Below are positions 32,668 to 43,420 of a DNA stretch of 64,000 bases, in pieces. Position 1 is the stretch's first letter, and each line of letters starts with the position of its first letter. A program made the position numbers and the translations under genes. Origin of the DNA: Pseudopyrenochaeta lycopersici (taxonomy: Eukaryota; Ascomycota; Dothideomycetes; Pleosporales; Pseudopyrenochaetaceae); assembly GCA_003313425.1 (NCBI GenBank), contig NHZP01000001.1, positions 496,001-560,000 of the forward strand. The letters are read 5' to 3'. A model generated the notes under the pieces. It had not been told where the DNA came from and made no database searches. It saw nothing but the letters and a program-made list of their open reading frames with translations.

Positions 32668-35592
32668 CTATTCTGCTCTGGCATTGTAGTACTCCTCACT
32701 TGCGTCCCAAGTCTCCGATTCTTCTCCTTCACAGTCGAGTTCATAGTACCACTCCTCATCCGAGCTCCTCCCCTCTTCATCCTGCAGCCCCCAACTCACA
32801 TCCGGTGACTCGCTCTCTCCTACAGCATCAGCATAACCCGGTAGTGCTTCCGAGTCCGAGTCCATGGGCCAATCCGATTCGTCAGACCAGTCGTCCATCT
32901 CCTCCTGTGCCGTGGATTCCCATGCTAATGGCTCATCGATGCCGACAGACCACTCTTCCTCGCTCCCTAACTCGGTTTCAATATCCAGAGTAAATTGCAT
33001 ATCAACATCGCTCTCCACATCTACGCTTCCAGCACCCGCCATCGCAGCTGAATATGCAAGGTACCATGTCCGGCTAGCCCCTCCGTCCATTTCTGTGCGG
33101 AAATTTGGATCTGCAAAGAAATCAAAACTCGTCTGCGGATCGACTAAGGCCAAATTCGCATACAAAATGCCCTTCCAGCCACCCTTCACTTGGTCAGCAC
33201 GACCATTACTAAAGTACGTGTCCCACTCTTCTTGCACGAATTGCCTGGGGCGTGTGTAAGCTGAGGATGGATTGAGTGGGATCATATGGATTCCCTGGAT
33301 GTATTCCGTCTTCCCGCCGAAATACGTTGTATGATCGATCTTATTCTCAAATAGAATGCCGGTGATCTTGTTGTGTAAGAATTGTGGAGGCTGGTTCTTG
33401 TTGTCCGAAGTCAAGAGAAAATAGTTTTTAATGCTCCGGGCTAGAACAGCAAGCTGCATGTTACCACGAGCTTCCATGTTTGGGTCACGAACAACTTTGC
33501 CCCACATTTTGAGCGCATACGTCGCAAATGTGTCCTCTGATGTCGATTCTTGGTCTTTGCCGTCGCCAGATTCAAAGAGACCTTTCGCCCAGGAGTGCCC
33601 ATGAAACCAATCGAATGAGCGTGAAAATGGGTAGTACGCGTCGTTCACGGGATTTGCAAAGTCTCGGACGAGTGTGTTAACCCAAACTTTGTTGCTTCCT
33701 TGGTCGAGCCACTCCGGATCAAGATGCCCAATAACTGCAGCAGTCCATACAAAGTAACCGTAATGGAAGTGGTGATCATTATAGAGCGTATTGCCAAAGT
33801 CGAGTCCAGTGTCAAACGGCGGCTTGTACGTCGCACTTGAAACAACGCCTTTCCAAACGGTGTCGTACAGGAGCGGCTCCGGTTGGGTGTTGTTGACAAA
33901 TACGTTGAAGGCGTCCTTAAGCCTATCAAGTCCTGCTGCTGCGTACTGACTATTTCCAACCATACTGTTCAATGTGTATATAATAGCAGCAAACTTAGCA
34001 AGGCCTTTGCCAGAGTAGTACATGCTATTCAACCTGGTCTGTTTGTCAATGTCTTGACTCAACTCATATATGCCGACTTGGTTAACGAGTGCGAGAGCTC
34101 CAGGGCTCAAGTCGATATTCTCAGAACCTCCGCCCGCGCCATTAGCTGCCTTAGCCCAGGGGCCGAACCCAATGGTATCAGGAAGATCGTCTTCGACCAT
34201 TGTAATGTTGTCAGCGACCACTGCTGTGGCAACACCCTTCGTGGTGGTAACGAGTTTGATATTATTCTTCAAGGCCGCCCTTGATTCTTGGTCTAAAGAC
34301 TCTACATGATGCGGAAGAGTATACATGAGGAGGGTCTGGCTTTGCACACCTCCTTTTGCCCAAGACAGCGAGTATCGCCCTGAGGACCCATTGACTGAGC
34401 CAGATATGGTCGCGTTGATTGGATATGCGCCAGCACTCGAGTCGAAAGTGTCCTCCCCTTCCGCTTCCGCTGGATTTTTTGTGACTTGAATCATGCCAAC
34501 AAAGTCCGCTGGGCCAGCGATAGTGCTGCTATCGATCAGTGTGAACGGGGGAATCCCTTGAGAAGCAGTTGGTGTGACGTAAAGAAGCCACTTGGAGCCA
34601 TCATTGAGCCAAATTCGGTATTTATGTGTAACACCACTGATTGTTTGAACGTAATCCAGAGTGCGAAAAAAAACGCCAGTGCTAAGGATGGGCTTTGCTC
34701 TGTCGTAAATAGCCGTTATAAAGCCCATACCTTGAACACAGGGGAAGGAAACAAGAACGCGGGATCCCGGAGAAGCGGCCAGGTTCGCGTAAACCGAGAA
34801 TGCCTTCAAACCTTCCACTGAGAGATATGTGTCTTTACCGAGTTCATCGGCAGTAAGGACCATGTGATGAATACCAAGAGGTGCTATGAAGAACTGAGGC
34901 TTGTCTAGACTAGGACCACCGCCGAAAGCAAATTTGTCCCGTTCGATATGACTGATCGCCATGCCGTACGAGTTTCCAACTCCTTTGGCCCATGCCAAAG
35001 AGTAAGGATGCGTCCACACCGGAAATCCTTGGCTGCCAAGGAAAAAGTTGGCGTAGAATTTGTTCGTTTGGATAGGTACATTTCCATCAACGATGTGCTG
35101 CTTCTTGACGGCGTGGCCGTCCGTCGGTGGAATGGAAGGTGCAGGTCCTCCGGTAGCTACAGGCTGGAAGATGTCCGCGGATGCTGACCCTATTGGCACT
35201 ACCGGGCCAGAAATAAGAGGTGATTCATTCGGTCTCAACGGCGTGCTTGCCTGGGTGGCTCCAGGCCCTTCGATAGGGTCTTGTGTGAATCCGCCTGAGG
35301 GAAGTTCGGTCAGGATACTCTAAGGAGCATGTCAGTTTTAAACTGGATGTGAACGTTGTCGCACGCCCTCCGTGATACAACGTACCCCTGTAAGTGATGG
35401 CGACACAGTTACAGAAGCTACCTGTAGAGACTCTATGGCTGTACTAAAACTCGTGGTTGGTTGTAGGTTTGTGGATAGTGTTATTGCCCGCTCATTCAAG
35501 GTATCCGGCTCCCTCTTGACCTCGCCAGCGGGCAGGCTTTCGACGGATGCAAGCCGGGTAAGAGCCAACCAAAAGACTACCAGCTTCATCAT
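32668..35592 (-). CDS. Secreted endo-1,3-beta-glucanase, GH81 (Eng1-type), with acidic C-terminal tail
   Basis: Hydrolyses beta-1,3-glucan in the cell wall; Eng1-type enzymes act in cell separation and autolysis. Exons 35386..35592 and 32668..35319 give 952 residues. A signal peptide (MMKLVVFWLALTRLASVES) comes first, then a Ser/Thr/Pro-rich stretch to about residue 140. The GH81 domain spans about 145-830, opening with TNKFYANFFLGSQGFPVWTHPYS. Catalytic-region motifs are YNDHHFHYGYF (D584), FDWFHGHSWAKGLF, and QESTSED with E660 and E664. The last 115 or so residues are strongly acidic and Trp/Ser-containing (runs such as EEMDDWSDESDW), which is not typical of the family. Two adjacent ATGs open the frame; the first is used, and an upstream in-frame ATG at 35655 would spoil the signal peptide. 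Confidence 0.93.
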
Positions 35593-37237
35593 CCTTTTTG
35601 GCAAGAGATGTTGAAGAAGGCAGTGATAGTGGACGTTGGATTTTCTCAAACACACGGGAAGAAACTAAAGTGTCTGCATAAACCAAGAGGCTGTTGATCT
35701 TCTGTAGGAATGTACCGAGGAATGGGTGGTTGCCAGGCAAAGAATGCCATACTCGCGACTCAGGAAGCATTATGTATAAAGTCGCATGCAACCGAAAATT
35801 CATTTCAAGAGAGCGATGCATGTGAGATGCGCCGTTCACATTCTCTTCGGGCAGGTCAAATCGAGAACTTGAGACATAAAGCTCATGTGCGAAGGGAAGA
35901 AGAGCCCTAAGGAAAGCCACGTTACCCAAGTACAGAATTGTTGGAATGCAGGTACCTGTGCGGCTTGTCGCACGAGTCACTTTCGGTATCTGGAGCGAGG
36001 TTGCACAAGAGCCAGGGTTCAACTTCCGGGTTAAGTTAGCTCCTACGACCCGAAATGTCATGAGGCGCGAGAATGATTTGGACGGCTGGTCCTCGTCCCA
36101 ACTCTTTGTGCTAGACGGCAATATCACCAAGAACTATGGGGGGGAATACACAGTCAAATCGAATGCTGCATGGATACTGAAGAAAAGTGATAGGTGGCAA
36201 TATGGACCATGCGATCCTATCGTACGCTCACCTGACCCTAGATATCTTTGCTACCACGCTCTATAGGGCCTCGTAGTTGGCAGCAGAGGAGTAGAGGTCC
36301 CCTTTAAACCCGGTCAAACCTAGAACAAGATCTCGGTGGCTATTTTGTGCGCAAAACATGCAGGTCTTCTTTGCAACAGCGGAGCTATACTCCGCTCAAT
36401 AAGGAAGGAGCTTGAAACGCCTCAGATGACCTAGTTCATTCTCTCAATTATTACCGTATCTCCAAAGCATGATGATGTTAGGGATCGTCCTCGGTTCTAC
36501 ATGTGATGTCTTCATCCCCAGCGTGCTCAATTTTCGTCAGGTTGAGGAGCAAAACAGGGCACCATGACTCCATTTCGAAAACGCATATACCGGCGAACAA
36601 CGGAGCGCTTCCACTTTAAGTTTATGTGTTTAAGTTCTGTGCGATGAACTGTGAAAGAGTACATTAAATTCGTAGCTAACAGCAAGCAGCTGTGCTGTCG
36701 GCCACAAACAAACAGATGCAAACCATCATGCACGGGGTGTTAGACTGCGGGAACGGTCGCTTTCAGCCCTGTCTGATAACATCTGGGCCTTCCTAAGCAT
36801 GCACCTCGCTGCTGGCAGATAGTATGTTGTGTGAGGGATGCACATACGCTAGCGACAAACTGACAAGCTACATCATATATTTAGATATCGATAATCTCGC
36901 ATAATAAACGCCCAGATATGCAAAAGCGTCCAAGTTTGGATGCTCGTACACCTGGGGACATTTCAAGTGGGGGGAAAGAGATTTTATCTAACTTAAAGCT
37001 TTAGAGGGCCAGCCAGACGCAATATTCGACCGTGACACAGCAGCGGCACCGCCACATTCACGTCATCGAGTCCTGGCGCCACTTGCCATTATCACAATGA
37101 TGCTTTTCGAAAACATGCAAGCATAACTGGTTCCTTTCTACTTCCGCTTCTGACCTCAAAGTAACTCGACTCACTCCCTATCTTCTTAGACAACAACCCA
37201 ACCTCATTTCCATAGTCTGAAACACCGAACTCTGAAC
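35593..37237. other. Divergent promoter region of glucanase and WW gene
   Basis: 1.65 kb. The 100 bp before the WW gene are pyrimidine-rich, typical of fungal core promoters. No supported coding region or RNA gene is seen. Confidence 0.5.
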
Positions 37238-38101
37238 ATGTCGACGTCAAACCCACATGATGAACCACCACCGACCTATGAGGCCGCCACAGGCTCTACG
37301 TTAACACCTTCTCAAGATATACGTCGCGTTTCCACCGACGGTCCTGCAGCTTGCATAGAACGCAATGGTATTCCACCTGAGCGACGACGCTCCATGGAAG
37401 ATGAAGTGCGCCCACTCCCGCCAGGCTGGGTACGATCCTTTGACCCTCAGTCAGAGCACCAATTTTTTGTAGACACACGCGCCAACCCCCCACGGTCAAC
37501 ATGGGTCCATCCGTACGACGACGAGGAATTTCTCAGCACACTCAGTTCTGAGGAGCGTACAAGACACACCAGGATGAAAAGGACCATGACTATGGAAGAT
37601 CTAGCTGCTGAGGATTCGGATGACGAGAGAACACATGCAAGAGCAACTGCCACAACTGGAACTAGTACCGAGGCCCAACCTACAGGTTTTCACAAATTTT
37701 CACGCAAATTAAAGGACAAGGTCACAGGCCAGACACATGCCGAACGCGAACAATCCCGCGCCCGTCGAGCGGAACAAGAACGTCAAGCTTACCTTATACA
37801 TCTCCGTACACGGCAGGCACTCATCCGAGCCCTCGAAACAGGGCAACCGCAATTCCTTTGCAAAGACCAGCAAGGTCGAGACGTGTATATCGAGCCACCG
37901 AGTGGTCCTTTCGCACCAAGAGGGGCATATGGGTACAATCCATACGCAACTAGTGCTGTGCCTTATAATCCAAATGTAAGATATATGAGACCAAATGCTC
38001 CATATGGGCGTCCATACGGTTATGGGTACGGCGGTGGAGCCGGTCTGCCAATAGCTGCGGGTCTCTTGGGCGGTGCATTTCTGGGTGGCGCACTATTCTA
38101 G
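37238..38101 (+). CDS. WW-domain protein with N-terminal PPxY motif and hydrophobic Gly-rich tail
   Basis: Single exon, 287 residues. A PPTY motif at 11-14 is a ligand type for WW domains. One WW domain spans about 59-93, with signature W64 and W89 (PLPPGWVRSFDP...STWVHP). A charged middle region follows (about 95-215; Arg/Glu/Gln-rich, probably helical). The C-terminus is a Tyr/Pro/Gly/Asn-rich stretch and ends in a hydrophobic Gly/Ala/Leu segment, GLPIAAGLLGGAFLGGALF. It resembles fungal Wwm1-like small WW proteins linked to stress and metacaspase biology, but that is only a resemblance. Having both a WW domain and a PPxY motif suggests self-association or competition for Rsp5/Nedd4-type partners. 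Confidence 0.85.
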   Translation: MSTSNPHDEPPPTYEAATGSTLTPSQDIRRVSTDGPAACIERNGIPPERRRSMEDEVRPLPPGWVRSFDPQSEHQFFVDTRANPPRSTWVHPYDDEEFLSTLSSEERTRHTRMKRTMTMEDLAAEDSDDERTHARATATTGTSTEAQPTGFHKFSRKLKDKVTGQTHAEREQSRARRAEQERQAYLIHLRTRQALIRALETGQPQFLCKDQQGRDVYIEPPSGPFAPRGAYGYNPYATSAVPYNPNVRYMRPNAPYGRPYGYGYGGGAGLPIAAGLLGGAFLGGALF

Positions 38102-38378
38102 GAGATGTGATGTGGACGAGAAGTGGTAATAAATTATATAATGTGATGGCAAAGCCTGGTGGCTCAATTCAAATATGAAATGGGGCCAATTCCAATCGTG
38201 ACAGAGCATAGATTGGCGGTACATCGAGATCCTTAGTTTCGTGGGTCACTGACAAGCCCAGAGATCTGAGACATGTCGTACGCGAATCTAGCAATAAGAT
38301 GTGGCTGAGGTCAGGGCAAAACTGTCTGTTGCTCGTTTAAGATCTGGAGTTCATGCGAAGAAAACTACTGCATGCCTG

Positions 38379-41300
38379 TCACTTTGTCTTTCCACCAGCC
38401 CGCTCTCTAATCCTCTCGTCTTGTTCAAACTTGTCTACAAAGATCTTGAGAAACAGACCTAACCACTCTTTCTCGCGTTCGCTCAATTGCCGCACAGGGT
38501 TTTTCCAATTGTCCGCCAGAATCTCTTTGACGCGACGTCGCAGTACTTTCAACGCGACCGCAGCCTTCCAGTCTTTAACGGCAAAGCGCAGCACATTACC
38601 TGGTAGGCTGATGACGCCAGCATGCAGCTTAACATCAAGATCTGCAGCAACCATGAGCACCATAGGAAGCGGGTAAGCGATAGACGTTGAGTGTGCGTTA
38701 TAGAACTTGTTGCTAGATTGCATGATATGATAATACGATAGGAATTTCGCCGTCAATGAGCCTTTGTTCATGGATGTCGGAGCCAGACTGACAGTCTGAT
38801 TATTCGAGATATTCCGCCAGCCTTTGCCATCTCGGGTCAAGATCTTCGGATAAAATGCAGTTGCGATAACAGAGTTCACAAGAACATCATTGTTAGAGTG
38901 TACATCGTACTGCGTTGGCACTTCGACAAATACGCGATGACGTGATGTGTAGCGGTAACGATTCAAAGCTCGTCTTTCATCTTGCGAAACTTGGATGAAG
39001 CCAGCTTCGACAAGTGATGAGAGTAACTGAGCCTTGAGATCCTCTATATTGCCTAAGTTTTGCGGACTTAAAAAGTTCTTGTGGCAGAATTGCATTTCGG
39101 AATGTCGATGGGTGGTACAAATTGCTCTCCATGACTTGTACGCATTGTACGTCGTTAGAAGGTCCGAATCACCTTTTTTAAAAGCCAGTCGAGCTATATC
39201 AGCGCGCTGCTTCGCCCCAAATGGTGTCAAGAAAGGTGATTTAGAAGATAGAATAGCGGCAATGGTGATGGCAGCATCAATACAAGCGAACGTACTCGCA
39301 AGCAGCACAAGCTTGCCAAGGTGTGCATCTAGTGGGAGTTTCGCGATCTGGCGGCCAAGGGGCGTCAAATCTTCGCCGGGAGTAAGTGCATCAACCTCAA
39401 TGAGCGCATCGATTGCGCGACGAATATTCCTAGATGAAGGAGGGTCCAATGCTTGACTAAGCGTCGTCTCAACATCGCCTAGTTTGCATATTTTTGTGCG
39501 CATAACAAGATCCTGAAGTGACAATCGAAGCATTTCTGGAGTCTGCTGTTCAGCCATGAGATTATCATGCCGATACTTCGTGAACAGATGGAAACATAAT
39601 CCTTCTTGAACACGGCCTGCTCGTCCACGCCGTTGTTTGGCGTTTGCCCTGGAAATGAAGGACTGCGTTAAACGTGACAGTTGCCTCCGCTCATCGAAAC
39701 GCATCTCCTTGTGCTTGCCCGTATCGATAACGCAAGTGATATCTGGGATTGTCACACCTGTTTCAGCAATGTTCGTAGCCAGCACAATTTTACGAATGCC
39801 GGGCGGCGGAATGAGGAACGCGGCTTGTTGATCCTCGCTCGATATTGTAGAATGAAGCGGGTAAATGTACCACTTGGCATCAAAGGATGGGTGGCCAGTC
39901 AATATGTCGTTAAGCTGGCGAATCTCAGCAATGCCTGGTAGAAAGACAAGAATCGCATTACTATAGCGCTCGAGCTGCGGATCGAACGCTATCATTTCAA
40001 TCAATCGAACCATAAGGCTATAGTCAATGACGTATTCGTCGTAGCTAGAGAGTGCGTTACGAGTAGCAGGGCTGTAGCCTGGGAGCTTCGGAGGTATGCC
40101 TGACTTGCTTATCGCAACTTCGTCATTATCATCATCGCTTACGTTGACGTGGTTAGGTGCGTTCAAGTCGCCGGCGTAGTGTGTTAACTCTATTGCATCC
40201 TCTAAGTATTGAGTTTGTACTGGAAACGTTCGACCGGGTACCGTCAAAATGGGCGCGTTATTAAGATATTGCGAGAAGCGTGCGGCATCTACCGTCGCGC
40301 TCATGAGAACTACCTTTAGCTCAGGACGGCGTTCCATCAAGGAGCGAAGGATGATTAGAAGGAAATCAGTGTCGATGCTTTTAGTTGCAGTTAGAACTTG
40401 TAGTAGTCAGCGAAAATCAACTTACCTTCGTTCGTGTACTTCATCAATGATCAAGTGTGTGACGTCTCCCAAACCTAAGGGTGACTCCAGCATTCGCAAA
40501 ACCACCCCGACAGTCGCGTATACAAGGCGAGTCTGAGAGGATGTCTTAGACTCTAATCGGATGGCATAACCGACTAACGACCGCATCGTCCCGAGATCCT
40601 TGGTGCCCTCGCCTAACTCTTCGCTAACTCGTTGAGCAAGTGAGATAGCTGAGATTCTTCTTGGCTCGGTACAGAAGACCTTACACGCTTTGCCTTGCAA
40701 AAGTTCGTGCTCTAGAATGAACGAAGGTATCTGTGTACTTTTCCCGCAGCCAGTTTCACCACAAATTATAGTAACCTGGCTCTTATCCACGGTCGACAGA
40801 ATGGAGTCACGAAAGCCGAATACAGGAAGATTTGCTCGTCCAATAAGCATATGCTGGTATGCCTGGGATGATGCTTTCTGAGTCCATAGCTCTCTGAGCC
40901 CGTCGACTTGCCGCACTGGAGTGTTGTAACCTGAGTTCGACGCGCTAGAGCTCGTGGCGGCTTGATTGCGCATCTTGAAACGATTTGTAAGCACAACACC
41001 ATCTGATTCCTCGACCTCGATCTGATCCTGGATTATGGAGCGGTAGCGCTTGATACTGTCACGATCTGCAGCATCCAGGCGAGTTTTACGATGCTCTAGG
41101 AAATCTCTGTACAGCTCTCTCCAATTAGAAGAAAGTCGTAGATATGCTTTCTCTTCTTTTGGTATAGTAACCGATATTGAGAAGAGGGCAGCAGTGGAAA
41201 CATAGTTTTCGCTCTGCTCGCTTGAGACTGTAGCAACAGTTGCAACTTCAAAGCTCGCATTCATACCCTGTCTTGAGAATACAACGCCAGCGATATCTTC

Positions 41301-43048
41301 GTCATACTCGATCTCAAGGTCTTTGGACCAGCTGATTGTCAACAAATGACGACAGGAATATGCGGTAGGCGAAATCAATTGGTATGTCAGGCGTGCATTC
41401 GAATCCCTGAACTCTATTAGCCGGCGAATCTATAACACAAGAGATAGACAGAGTGGCTGACCTTGAACGGACCGCCTCCTCTAGTAATTTCCGGGGAGTC
41501 ACACCACTTGTTTTACCGAAGTCGCGAAGCACGACATGTCCAACATTGGCACTTTCAGGTGTGGACTTTTCCGATACAGGTTGGTCAAGAGTCACAGAGA
41601 ACATGTCTCCCAGGAGATCTGTCTCATCTCCACTTCCAATGTTATCGGGAGTTGTTGGCACAGGACTCGTTTCCTTTTGACTTAGTATGATGGGTGTGAT
41701 GGTTGTATCTTCGAGTTTCTTATCGGGCAGATTGGCTTGCATGTCACGTTGTTGCCTCTTTGCAGCTTTTTCTTGTGCTATCTGGTTACGCTTAGCAGGC
41801 CATTGCGCCTCAGCTTCATGCTCATCGAATAGAGCATCTGACGCAAGCTGTTGCAACTGAGAAAAAAGCTTGCGAACCGTTGGGGTTTGGTATGAGGCTG
41901 GAATTGTCTTCTTGCTCTTCGCATTGCGAGGTTTTCGACGAGGATCCGATTCGACGAGCTTTGGATCAATCTCGTAAAGCTTACTTTTAATCCTCAGATA
42001 TGCTGGGACAAGTTCTTCTAGATCGATATCGCTGTCCAAATCACTGACAGGGGCATCGCTGTAATCGGAGTCGGCAGGTGTTGAATTACCAGGCGCAGTG
42101 GGTCCTGAAGTCCGAGTCGCGACAGTGTTGAGACGCGAAACTTCAGGTACAGATATTCTGTTGGTCAAAGCTTCTGCAACAGGTGTCGCTAGGCAAAGTT
42201 AGTGATGTATACCAAAACTATGGTAATTCAAAGCAAGAATTTATAGTTATTTAATAAAATCTCCCATGCAGCTGGAAATGGTATGTCACACCAAACATTA
42301 AGGACTCACCTGGATGAGATGTGTCAGAAGCATCGACCGCTGAGCGCCGGGGGGGAGAATCTTCATATGAGAATGAGTGACCTTCACAGTGATTCAGAGC
42401 AAGCCACTCGAGGGCTTCTTGCAACCCCCAGACGCTTCTCGACAAATCAATACTTGCAGCATTCGCACAAAGCCATCTCAAAACTGGCTGAATATGGTCA
42501 TCTGAGAAGCCTAGATCACGCATTGTGAGATCAAGGGTCCAGAGTTTGGACACTGCATCTTCCTCCGCCAAGACCTTTAATAAGGACTGTGAGCCTTGCC
42601 TCCTGTTTGAGTCATTCGACTCGGCCTGGGCGAGGTACAGGATGCTGTCCATGATATCACCAGGTAACCAGTCATGTACAGTCATGGAGTGAGACTGGCC
42701 ACGAAGCACTCTACGGTCTGTTTGGAATTTGGAGATATGTCGGTGAGCTTCGCGACGGACTTTGGGGGCATGCTTCTCAACCAGGAATTGAAGTTCATCC
42801 TGCTCTAACTGAGCCTCCAGCTCCTCTGGAGTCTGAGAAGGCTCTTGCTGGACAATGATAGCCGTCGGATGAGCTTGAGGGGCGGATGCGGGTTCAGGCA
42901 CCGTTGCGCTTCTACTTGAAGCTGTAGGTGCGCTTTCTCCAATTGTGGCGTCAGCGGTAGTAGACTTGTCTGACTTTGGCTTGCTTGCGATCGAGGTTGT
43001 CGCAAACCCTCGTGCAGGATTTCCCGCAGATTTCTTTTTCTTCGCCAT
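38379..43048 (-). CDS. DHX29-like DEAH/RHA-family RNA helicase (DEVH box)
   Basis: ATP-dependent RNA helicase, 1481 residues. Exons from the start: 42310..43048, 41462..42188, 40426..41406, 38379..40377. The N-terminal part has a Lys-rich start, a conserved helical segment (WTLDLTMRDLGFSDDHI; LQEALEWLALNHCEG) and an RWD-like region around 480-560. Helicase motifs: Walker A GETGCGKST (705-713), motif II DEVH (810-813), SAT (842-844), LVFLPG, TNIAETGVTIPD and motif VI QRRGRAGR (1064-1071). HA2 and OB-fold domains follow. The third intron splits the DEVHERS block (AG|C). The second junction (GTCAGC donor) was fixed by conservation of the DSNARLTYQ frame. DHX29 promotes scanning on structured 5' UTRs in animals; DHX36/57-type functions are alternatives. 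It is divergent from GCN1. Confidence 0.9.
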
Positions 43049-43410
43049 AGCAAAATATTTTGGAGCGTTCTTCGGTCCTGGCAGGGATGTGGGGAAAGCG
43101 AAGAATTCAGATCAGCTTCAGTATAGAGTATATAGGGGCTTGATCCTTCGCAAGATCAAGGTTTGGGGGACTAGAGTAGCTAGCGGGACGCATCTAGGTT
43201 GCTGTTTGCTCCAAGAATGATGGTCAGCTGCTGGAGAGGCGAGATGTCAGTGGGGTTGGGTGATTGAAGGGCGCTCCACCATGTCATTGGGCTCAAATAC
43301 ATCGATGGTCTCGGTAAAACCTTCCGCCGGCAGCATCGCAGTTCGAGAAATTGATACACCCAGAAACCCCGCCAACACCCCGCATTCCACTCACTCATGT
43401 GGACGAAGAT
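43049..43410. promoter_or_regulatory. Shared divergent promoter of helicase and GCN1
   Basis: Only 362 bp separate the two start codons, so both 5' UTRs and core promoters must lie here. It contains upstream ATGs ahead of GCN1, at 43280 and 43397. Confidence 0.6.
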
Positions 43411-43420
43411 ATGGCTGTGA
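43397..43420 (+). other. Upstream ORF overlapping the GCN1 start codon
   Basis: ATG at 43397 opens a 7-codon frame (MWTKIWL) ending in TGA at 43418-43420. It overlaps the presumed GCN1 ATG (43411) in another frame. A ribosome using it could not reinitiate downstream at that ATG without moving backwards. Its relevance depends on the transcription start. Confidence 0.4.
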
